NCBI RefSeq assembly: GCF_001426705.1
Contig: NZ_LMFC01000006.1
Span: 282 to 64,281, forward strand
Direction of reading: 5' to 3'
DNA from: Cellulomonas sp. Root485
Lineage (GTDB): Bacteria > Actinomycetota > Actinomycetes > Actinomycetales > Cellulomonadaceae
DNA length: 64,000 nt
Position 1 is the stretch's first letter. Each line of letters starts with the position of its first letter. The position numbers and the translations under genes were made by a program. A model generated the notes under the pieces. It was not told the DNA's origin. It saw nothing but the letters and a program-made list of their open reading frames with translations, and made no database searches. Positions 57,859 to 64,000 of the stretch are shown here, piece after piece.

Positions 57859-58860
57859 TCAGCGCGTGCTGAATGCGGCGTCGAACGCCGCCGTCGGCGG
57901 GTCGAACGCGTTGCGCTTCACGAACTCCAGCGCCTCCGGGGCACCGAGCAGCCGGTCCATCCCGGCGTCCTCCCACTCGACCGAGATGGGCCCGTCGTAG
58001 CCGATGGAGTTGAGCGCCCGGAACGACGCCTCCCACGGCACGTCCCCGCGGCCGGTGGACACGAAGTCCCACCCGCGGCGCAGGTCCGCCCACGCGAGGT
58101 GCGATCCCAGGCGGCCGTTGCGACCGTTGCCGAGGCGGAGCTTCACGTCCTTGCAGTCCACGTGGTAGATCCGGTCGGCGAACTCGAGGATGAAGTCGAC
58201 CGGGTCCAGCTGCTGCCAGATGAAGTGGCTGGGGTCCCAGTTCAGGCCGAACGCCTCGCGGTGGCCGATGGCCTCCAGCGTCCGCACGGTCGTCCAGTAG
58301 TCGTACGCGATCTCGCTGGGGTGGACCTCGTGCGCGAACCGCACACCGACCTCGTCGAACACGTCGAGGATCGGGTTCCACCGGTCGGCGAAGTCCTGGT
58401 AGCCGGCGTCGACGGCCTCCTGCGACACCGGCGGGAACATCGCGACGTACTTCCAGATGCTCGACCCGGTGAACCCGACGACCGTCTTCACACCCAGCTT
58501 CGCGGCGATCCGGGCGGTGTGCTTCATCTCCTCGGCCGCCCGCTGCCGGACGCCCTCGGGGTCGCCGTCACCCCAGACGACGTCCGGCAGGATGTCGCGG
58601 TGGCGCTGGTCGATGGGGTCGTCGCAGACGGCCTGGCCCTTGAGGTGGTTGGAGATCGCGTAGACCTTCAGGTTGTACTTCTCCAGCAGGGCGAGCTTGC
58701 CGGCGACGTACTCCTCGTCGTCCCAGCGCCACGGGTCCAGGTGGTCCCCCCAGCAGGCGATCTCCAGTCCGTCGTAGCCCCACCCGGCGGCGAGCCGCGC
58801 GACCTCCTCGAAGGGCAGGTCGGCCCACTGGCCGGTGAACAGCGTGATCGGTCGGGCCAT
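57859..58860 (-). CDS. Sugar phosphate isomerase/epimerase (xylose isomerase-like TIM barrel)
   Basis: The 333-residue protein has the AP endonuclease 2/xylose isomerase-like TIM barrel: TGQWADLPFEEVARLAAGWGYDGLEIACWGDHLDPW, EVHPSEIAYDY, FGLNWDPSHFIWQ, YHVDCKDVKLR, and VEWEDAGMD. The metal-binding Glu, Asp, His and Glu residues are in place. Family members isomerise or epimerise sugars or inositols, or dehydrate keto-inositol. AAGGAG precedes the ATG. It is the last gene of the RbsABC-like operon, so it probably acts on the imported sugar after oxidation. Confidence 0.88.
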   Translation of the reverse strand: MARPITLFTGQWADLPFEEVARLAAGWGYDGLEIACWGDHLDPWRWDDEEYVAGKLALLEKYNLKVYAISNHLKGQAVCDDPIDQRHRDILPDVVWGDGDPEGVRQRAAEEMKHTARIAAKLGVKTVVGFTGSSIWKYVAMFPPVSQEAVDAGYQDFADRWNPILDVFDEVGVRFAHEVHPSEIAYDYWTTVRTLEAIGHREAFGLNWDPSHFIWQQLDPVDFILEFADRIYHVDCKDVKLRLGNGRNGRLGSHLAWADLRRGWDFVSTGRGDVPWEASFRALNSIGYDGPISVEWEDAGMDRLLGAPEALEFVKRNAFDPPTAAFDAAFSTR

Positions 58861-58862
58861 GG

Positions 58863-60038
58863 TCAGCTCTCCTTCTGCACAGGGGTCCAGGTGCTGTCGT
58901 TCGCGGCAGACTGCTCGACCGCGGCGAGCACGCGCTGCACGACGAGCCCGTCGGCGAAGCTGGGCACGGGCTGCCGCTGCTCCGCGATCGCCGTGATGAG
59001 GTCCACCGCCTGGTGCGTGAACGCGTGCTCGTACCCGAGCCCGTGACCCGGGGGCCACCAGGCTGCGACGTAGGCGTGCTCGGGCTCGGTGACGACGATC
59101 CGCCGGAAGCCCGCCTCGGGTGCGGGCTGGGTCGCGTCGAAGTAGTGCAGGACGTTCATGTCCTCGAAGTCGAACGCGAGCGACCCGTGCGACCCGTTGA
59201 TCTCCAGGCGGATCGCGTTCTTGCGGCCCCACGCGAACCGGGTGGCCTCGAACGTCGCCAGCCCCCCGCCGGACATCCGGCCGAGGAAGATGGCGGCGTC
59301 GTCCACCGTCACCGGGCCCGTCTCTGCGCCGGCGATACCGTGCAGACCGCTGTGCTCCGAAGCGACCGGGCGCTCCTTCACGAAGGTCTCCAGCACCGCC
59401 GACACACCCGTGACCGACTCCCCCGTGACGAACTGCGCGAGGTCGACGATGTGCGCGCCGATGTCCCCGAGCGCACCCGACCCGGCCTTCTGCTTGTCCA
59501 GCCGCCACGACAGCGGCGCCTGCGGGTCGGCGATCCAGTCCTGCAGGTACTGCGCGCGCACGTGCCGGACCGTACCGATCCGACCGTCCGTCACCAGGGT
59601 GCGGGCCAGCTGGATCGCGGGGACGCGGCGGTACGTGAAGCCGACCATCGCCAGACCCGTGCTGGCCTCGGCCGCACGGACCATCGCCTCGGCCTCCTGC
59701 ACGGAGTTGGCCAGCGGCTTCTCGCACAGCACGTGCTTGCCCGCCTCGAGCGCCGCGATCGCGATCTCGGCGTGCGTGTCCCCCGGGGTGCAGATGTCGA
59801 CCAGGTCGATGTCGTCGCGGGAGACCAGCGCCTTCCAGTCGGTCTCCGCGCTGGACCAGCCCAGCTTGGTCGCCGCGGCGTTCACCGCGGCCTCGTCGCG
59901 ACCCGCGACCGCGGCCATGTCGGGCCGCAGCGGGAGGTCGAAGAACCGGGGGGCGTTGCGCCAGGCCTGCGAGTGCGCGACGCCCATGAACGCGTACCCG
60001 ACCATGCCGATGCCCAGGCGTGGGACTGCTTCTGTCAC
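58863..60038 (-). CDS. Gfo/Idh/MocA family oxidoreductase
   Basis: The 391-residue enzyme has a Rossmann domain (GIGMVGYAFMGVAHSQAW near 9-26; EKPLAN with the catalytic lysine motif at 106-111) and a C-terminal substrate domain with GDIGAHIVDLAQF. It would oxidise a sugar or inositol with NAD(P). GGAGGAGCC precedes the GTG start. It lies two bases before the isomerase start, and the two may act in sequence, as in inositol- or rare-sugar-degradation pathways. The exact substrate is unknown. Confidence 0.9.
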   Translation of the reverse strand: MTEAVPRLGIGMVGYAFMGVAHSQAWRNAPRFFDLPLRPDMAAVAGRDEAAVNAAATKLGWSSAETDWKALVSRDDIDLVDICTPGDTHAEIAIAALEAGKHVLCEKPLANSVQEAEAMVRAAEASTGLAMVGFTYRRVPAIQLARTLVTDGRIGTVRHVRAQYLQDWIADPQAPLSWRLDKQKAGSGALGDIGAHIVDLAQFVTGESVTGVSAVLETFVKERPVASEHSGLHGIAGAETGPVTVDDAAIFLGRMSGGGLATFEATRFAWGRKNAIRLEINGSHGSLAFDFEDMNVLHYFDATQPAPEAGFRRIVVTEPEHAYVAAWWPPGHGLGYEHAFTHQAVDLITAIAEQRQPVPSFADGLVVQRVLAAVEQSAANDSTWTPVQKES

Positions 60039-60061
60039 GGCTCCTCCTCGCGGCCCGTGCC

Positions 60062-60098
60062 CCGGGCGGGTTCCCTTGCGGAGAGGGAACCCGCCCGG
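60062..60098 (-). terminator. Intercistronic hairpin after the SBP gene
   Basis: CCGGGCGGGTTCCC and GGGAACCCGCCCGG form a perfect 14-base stem with a nine-base loop between the SBP stop and the oxidoreductase. As no T-run follows, partial termination or mRNA stabilisation of the upstream SBP message is more likely than complete termination. Confidence 0.65.
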
Positions 60099-60111
60099 CT
60101 CTGTTGGGGAC

Positions 60112-61161
60112 TCAGGACTCGAAGGCGGTCGGCAGGTACTGGTCGACGTTCTCCTTGGTCACCACGGGCGCGTAGAGCTGGACCGTGCGCGGCACCTCGA
60201 CCTCGACCAGGTCGCTCATCGACTTGCCCTGCACCAGGAGGCGGGCCAGCTTGATGCCGTCCGCAGCCTGCGTGGAGGGGTAGATGACCGTCGCCTTGAG
60301 GACGGAGTCGTCGGCCTTGATGGCCTCCATGACGTTCTTCGAGCCGGCGCCGCCGACCATGATGAACTCGTCGCGACCGGCGTTCTCGATGGCCGCCATG
60401 ACGCCGACGCCCTGGTCGTCGTCGTGGTTCCAGATGGCGTCGAGCTGCGGCGCCGCCTGCAGCAGGTTGGCCGCGGCGGCCTCCCCGCCCTGGACGGTGA
60501 AGTCGGCCGCCACGCGGTTGCTCACCTCGAGGCCGCAGGCCCCGAGCGCGTCCGCGAAGCCCCGGCTGCGGTCCTGCGTCAGCGGCAGCGAGTCGATGCC
60601 GGCGATCTCCGCGACCTTGGCGTCGGCGTTGCCGCCCAGCTCGCCGCAGATGTACGCGCCGGCGCTCACGCCCATGCCGTAGTTGTCACCCAGCACCGTC
60701 GTGCGGGCGGCGTCCGGGTCCTCGAACTCGCGGTCGACGTTGATGACGACGATCCCGGCCTGCATCGCCTTGATGGCGACCTCGGTGAGCGCGGCGCCGT
60801 CGAACGGCAGCAGGACGATGGCGTCGACGCCGTCGTTGATGAACTGCTCGATCTGGCTGATCTGCACGTTCACGTCGTTGGTGCCCTCGGCCTGCACCAG
60901 CTCGACGTCGGAGTACTTGGCGGCCTCGTCGACGGCCGACTTGGTGATGGAGCCCATCCAGCCGTGGTCGGCGGCCGGGGCGGAGAAGCCGATGACGACC
61001 TTGTCGCCGGGCTCGTCGTTGCTGCCGGCGGCTGCGGCGGGCGCCTGTGCCTCACCGGTGTCCTCGGCCTCGGGGGTGTTGGACGTGCAGCCGACGACGA
61101 GCGCCAGTGCGGCGACGGTCCCCGCAGCGGCGAACCACGTGCGACGCATGGATGTGGACAT
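60112..61161 (-). CDS. Sugar ABC transporter substrate-binding lipoprotein (RbsB type)
   Basis: The 349-residue protein has a lipobox (LALVVGC) and a periplasmic-binding-protein-like I fold: KVVIGFSAPAADHGWMGSITKSAVDEAAKY, QISQIEQFINDGVDAIVLLPFDGAALTEVAIKAMQAGIVVINVDREF, NVMEAIKADDSVLKATVIYPSTQAADGIKLA. This type serves CUT2 importers of monosaccharides or inositols. AAGGAGGATC precedes the ATG. A 14-base hairpin follows the gene, which could raise its relative expression. Confidence 0.92.
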   Translation of the reverse strand: MSTSMRRTWFAAAGTVAALALVVGCTSNTPEAEDTGEAQAPAAAAGSNDEPGDKVVIGFSAPAADHGWMGSITKSAVDEAAKYSDVELVQAEGTNDVNVQISQIEQFINDGVDAIVLLPFDGAALTEVAIKAMQAGIVVINVDREFEDPDAARTTVLGDNYGMGVSAGAYICGELGGNADAKVAEIAGIDSLPLTQDRSRGFADALGACGLEVSNRVAADFTVQGGEAAAANLLQAAPQLDAIWNHDDDQGVGVMAAIENAGRDEFIMVGGAGSKNVMEAIKADDSVLKATVIYPSTQAADGIKLARLLVQGKSMSDLVEVEVPRTVQLYAPVVTKENVDQYLPTAFES

Positions 61162-61202
61162 GACGATCCTCCTTGATCGGTACGGATGTGGTGCAGGGGC
61201 GA

Positions 61203-61238
61203 AGCTGAGAGGTCTGTCGGAGCTGAGAGGTCGGTCGG
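61203..61238 (-). repeat. Tandem 18-base repeat between permease and SBP genes
   Basis: AGCTGAGAGGTCTGTCGG at 61203-61220 is followed directly by the same sequence with one change at 61221-61238. A third, partial GCTGGTGAAGGTC follows. It lies within the intercistronic gap of the operon. Confidence 0.75.
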
Positions 61239-61250
61239 GGCTGGTGAAGG

Positions 61251-62300
61251 TCAGGTTCCGGCGCGGGAGCGCTCGGCGATGCGCTGCTGGAGCAGCACGG
61301 CGACGACGATGATCACGCCCTTGGCGATGTTCTGCGCCGAGATGGACAGGTTGTTCTGCGTGAACACGTTGGTGAGCGTGGTGAAGATCAGGACGCCCAG
61401 GACGGTGCCGACGATCGTGCCGCGGCCGCCGATGAGCAGGGTGCCGCCGACGACCACGGCGGCGATGGCGTCGAGCTCGTAGAACTGGCCGTTGGTCGAG
61501 CTGCCGGCCGTCGTACGGCCGAGCATCATCAGGCCGCCGATCCCCGCGGTCAGACCGCACAGGGCGTACAGGTACATCGTGTGGCGCTTCACCTTGATGC
61601 CCGCGAGCCGGGCGGCCTCGGGGTTGCCGCCGACCGCGATGGTGCGGCGCCCGAAGGTGGTCCGGTTGAGCACGACCCAGCCGACGACCGCGACCACCAC
61701 GAAGATCCAGACCAGCATCGGGATGCCGAGGAAGTCGTCGCGGAAGAAGTCGAGGAATGCCTGGACCTTGACCACCTGCGTCTGGCGGTTGGCGATGATC
61801 TCCGCCAGCCCGCGCGCAGCGACGAGCATGGCGAGCGTCGCGATGAACGCGACGACCTTGCCGTAGGCGATGAGCACGCCGTTGACGAGCCCAGCGCCCA
61901 CGCCCACCAGGAGCGCGCACCCCACCATGACGATCCAGTGCGAGTTCTGCGCCATGGTCTGCGTGGCCAGGGTGGACGCCCAGACCGAGGCGAGGCCGAT
62001 CACCGATCCGACGGACAGGTCGATGCCACCGCCCGTGATGACGAAGGTCATCCCGATGCTGATCACGCCGAGCACCGCAGCCAGCCGCAGGATCGTCAGC
62101 AGGTTGTCGATGCTGGCGAACCGCTCGCCCGCCGTGATCACCCCGAACGCGCAGATCGCGACCAGGGCGATCACCAGACCGAGGTTGCGACCCGCGGCCC
62201 CCGAGAGGAGACCGGCACGCTTCGTGGTCGAGGAGACCTGTTCGACCCGGGAGCTCTCGTCGGCGGCCGGCACGGCTGCCGTGATGTCCTGCTCGCTCAC
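61251..62300 (-). CDS. Sugar ABC transporter permease (RbsC type)
   Basis: The 349-residue permease has about ten hydrophobic segments and CUT2 signatures: TFVITGGGIDLSVGSVIGLASV, IATLAMLVAARGLAEIIANRQ, FGRRTIAVGGNPEAARLAGIKVKR, YALCGLTAGIGGLMMLGRT and AIAAVVVGGTLLIGGRGTIVGT. It is the single membrane subunit type that works as a homodimer with the upstream ATPase. The GTG start lies in a GTGA overlap with the ATPase stop. Confidence 0.94.
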   Translation of the reverse strand: MSEQDITAAVPAADESSRVEQVSSTTKRAGLLSGAAGRNLGLVIALVAICAFGVITAGERFASIDNLLTILRLAAVLGVISIGMTFVITGGGIDLSVGSVIGLASVWASTLATQTMAQNSHWIVMVGCALLVGVGAGLVNGVLIAYGKVVAFIATLAMLVAARGLAEIIANRQTQVVKVQAFLDFFRDDFLGIPMLVWIFVVVAVVGWVVLNRTTFGRRTIAVGGNPEAARLAGIKVKRHTMYLYALCGLTAGIGGLMMLGRTTAGSSTNGQFYELDAIAAVVVGGTLLIGGRGTIVGTVLGVLIFTTLTNVFTQNNLSISAQNIAKGVIIVVAVLLQQRIAERSRAGT

Positions 62301-63811
62301 GCGGCACTTCCTTCCATGACGAGGTCGAGCACGCGGTGCTCGTCGATACCGGACGCCGGTCCGTCGTGGACCACACGGCCTTCGGAGATGACCAGGACGC
62401 GGTCGGCCAGGCCGATCACCTCCGGGATGTCGCTGGAGACGACCACGACGGCAGCCCCCTGGGCGGCCAGGTCGGCGATCAGCCCGTAGATCTCGGCACG
62501 CGCACCGACGTCGACGCCGCGGGTGGGCTCGTCGAGCAGGAGCACCCGGCAGCCGTGCACGAGCCAGCGCGCGAGCAGGACCTTCTGCTGGTTGCCGCCG
62601 GACAGGGTGCGGGCGCTGCGGTCGGGATCCGACGGGCGCACGTCGAGTGCCTGGATCTGCTCGCGAGCCACCGCGCGCTCGGCGCCCTCGTCGAGGAACG
62701 ACGCGTTGGCGTTGCGCGCGAAGGTCGAGAGCGTGATGTTGCGGTAGACGGGCTCGTCCAGGATCAGGCCCTGGCTCTTGCGCTCCTCGGGGCACAGGCC
62801 GATGCCGGCGGTCACCGCGTCGCTGACGGAGCCGGCGCGGAGCTTCTTCCCGGAGACCTGCACGGTGCCGGCCGTCGCCTTGCGCGCCCCGAACACCGTC
62901 TCGAGGATCTCCGTGCGACCCGAGCCGACCAGCCCGGCCAGCCCGACGACCTCGCCGGCGCGCACCTCGAACGACACGTCGCTGAACGCTCCGCGCAGCG
63001 CGAGCCCGTCGACCTTGAGGATCGTCGCGGCGTCCGGGGCGATGGTGTCGCGCGGCGGGATGGCGAACTCGACGTTGCGACCGGTCATGAGCTTGATGAG
63101 CTCGGCCGTGGGCGTCTGCGCGACAGGCAGCCCCGTCGCGACGGTCCGACCGTCCTTGAGCACGGTGATCCGGTCGCCGATCTGCCGGATCTCGTCGAGG
63201 CGGTGCGAGATGTACACGACGGCCACGCCCGACGCGGTGAGCTCGCGGACCACGCGGAACAGGTTGGTGACCTCCTCCGCGTCGAGGACGGCCGACGGCT
63301 CGTCCATGACGATCACGCGGGCGTCGTGCGACAGGGCGCGCGCCATGCTGACGATCTGCTTGCCCGCGGCCGAGAGCCGGCCGACCTCGCGGTGCGGGGA
63401 CATGTCACCGTGGCCGAGGCGCGTGAGCAGCGCCCGGGTGTTGGCGGTGGCGGCGCGGCGCTGCGAGAACCCGCCGGTGGCCAGCTCGTGCCCGAGGTAG
63501 ATGTTCTCCGCGACGGACAGGCCGTCGACGACGTCGAGCTCCTGGTACATCGTCGCGATGCCGAGCTTGAGGCCCGCGACCGGGTGCGTGATGGTGACCG
63601 GCTGGCCGTCCACGAGGATCTCGCCCTCGGTCGGCTGGTGGGCGCCGGCGAGCACCTTGATGAGCGTGGACTTGCCGGCGCCGTTCTGGCCCAGGAGGCA
63701 GTGGACCTCGCCGGCCCGGATCTCCAGGTCGACACCGTCCAGCGCCCGGGCTCCCGGGAACTGCTTCACGATTCCGCGCATCTGCAGCAGTGGCGGGTCT
63801 TCGTTGACCAT
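62297..63811 (-). CDS. Sugar ABC transporter ATPase (RbsA type, two nucleotide-binding domains)
   Basis: The 504-residue protein carries two fused ATPase halves, as in RbsA. The first has Walker A GQNGAGKS at 41-48, signature LSAAGKQIVSMARAL, and Walker B VIVMDEPSAVLDAEE. The second has a degenerate P-loop (GLVGSGRTE), as usual, with signature TLSGGNQQKVLLARWL and Walker B VLLLDEPTRGVDVGARAEIY. It powers the RbsC-type permease. The ATG at 63811 lacks a ribosome site but lies seven bases from TACGTT, so leaderless translation is likely. An upstream in-frame GTG (63847) falls inside the promoter. Confidence 0.95.
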   Translation of the reverse strand: MVNEDPPLLQMRGIVKQFPGARALDGVDLEIRAGEVHCLLGQNGAGKSTLIKVLAGAHQPTEGEILVDGQPVTITHPVAGLKLGIATMYQELDVVDGLSVAENIYLGHELATGGFSQRRAATANTRALLTRLGHGDMSPHREVGRLSAAGKQIVSMARALSHDARVIVMDEPSAVLDAEEVTNLFRVVRELTASGVAVVYISHRLDEIRQIGDRITVLKDGRTVATGLPVAQTPTAELIKLMTGRNVEFAIPPRDTIAPDAATILKVDGLALRGAFSDVSFEVRAGEVVGLAGLVGSGRTEILETVFGARKATAGTVQVSGKKLRAGSVSDAVTAGIGLCPEERKSQGLILDEPVYRNITLSTFARNANASFLDEGAERAVAREQIQALDVRPSDPDRSARTLSGGNQQKVLLARWLVHGCRVLLLDEPTRGVDVGARAEIYGLIADLAAQGAAVVVVSSDIPEVIGLADRVLVISEGRVVHDGPASGIDEHRVLDLVMEGSAA

Positions 63812-63818
63812 GAGCAGG

Positions 63819-63847
63819 AACGTAGGACCACTTCTGTCGCCGGTCAA
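63819..63847 (-). promoter_or_regulatory. Leaderless promoter of the RbsABC-like operon
   Basis: TTGACC at 63842-63847 is separated by exactly 17 bases from TACGTT at 63819-63824, which ends seven bases before the ATPase ATG. It is the best-formed promoter in the window. Further out, CACG-AA-CGTG at 63878-63887 is a candidate ROK operator between the two divergent genes. Confidence 0.7.
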
Positions 63848-63919
63848 GCAAAAGTCGCCACCCTTGTGGCACAGTTACACGAACGTGACCTACAGAAGGC
63901 GGAATGGTTCACTGTGCGC

Positions 63920-64000
63920 ATGGACGAGCTCACCAAGTTCGCTCCTCGGCCGACGGGCGCCGGGGACATGTTCCAGCTCCTCCGTGACCGTCAGCCGCGG
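63920..64000 (+). CDS. ROK-family repressor, N-terminal fragment (cut by window edge)
   Basis: Only the first 27 residues are visible: MDELTKFAPRPTGAGDMFQL, then LRDRQPR. GAGDMFQLLRD followed by a basic tail is the common opening of actinobacterial ROK repressors, ahead of their winged helix. It is divergent from the RbsABC-like operon, the usual position for its regulator. The identification rests on few residues and context. Confidence 0.6.
   Translation, partial: MDELTKFAPRPTGAGDMFQLLRDRQPR

Noticed and set aside
1..64000. tRNA genes, rRNA genes, CRISPR arrays, insertion sequences and prophage
   Set aside because: I looked for cloverleaf-like GGTTCGA-type T-arms, regularly spaced direct repeats, transposase motifs and integrase or structural phage proteins, and saw none. 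A tRNAscan or CRISPR finder run would be decisive.

Overview
The window is very G+C-rich, densely packed actinobacterial DNA. The gene content (ricin-lectin pectate lyase, GH3, GH13 and GH36 glycosidases, several sugar ABC systems with LacI or ROK repressors, cimA, gatCAB) points to a plant-polysaccharide-degrading member of the Micrococcales, most like Cellulomonas. That assignment is inferred from gene content and style. I see no tRNA or rRNA gene, insertion sequence, prophage or CRISPR array; this looks like ordinary chromosome.

Layout. 1-14 kb: a truncated secreted pectate lyase behind three LacI-type palindromes, then mostly housekeeping genes (RNase HI, DUF3516 helicase, YbaK and YggS homologues), a CPBP protease/XRE/membrane-protein operon behind a tandem operator array, two DUF202 genes and a domain-swapped lipoate ligase. 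12-23 kb plus 34-36 kb: branched-chain amino acid synthesis (cimA, ilvE, leuB, ilvBNC, ilvD). cimA and ilvBNC are each preceded by a tiny leader peptide rich in Ile/Leu or Leu/Val codons, followed by mutually positioned hairpins, which is the classical arrangement of ribosome-mediated attenuation. 24-33 kb: an alpha-galactoside/alpha-glucoside locus, with a ROK repressor and GH13 gene divergent from a GH36-SBP-permease-permease operon. 36-44 kb: a locus laid out like the Streptomyces bxl xylobiose system (LacI repressor, SBP, two permeases, GH3 enzyme) plus a second paralogous SBP, all linked by a repeated GATAACGTTATC-type operator. 44-52 kb: miscellaneous genes (PCD-VOC fusion, POT transporter, photolyase, ECF sigma factor divergent from an SDR, TetR divergent from a membrane protein, GNAT). 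52-56 kb: gatCAB. 57-64 kb: a five-gene RbsABC-like operon with a Gfo/Idh/MocA dehydrogenase and a TIM-barrel isomerase, divergent from a ROK repressor cut by the window edge.

How the genes work together. The three sugar loci each pair an importer with catabolic enzymes and a divergent repressor. The two CUT1-type importers lack their own ATPase and probably share one encoded elsewhere. Many genes are coupled by 1-4 base ATGA, GTGA or TGATG overlaps. About fifteen genes have a TANNNT-like -10 hexamer exactly 5-7 bases upstream of the start codon and no Shine-Dalgarno sequence, so leaderless transcription seems to be a common expression mode here and was used to choose several starts.
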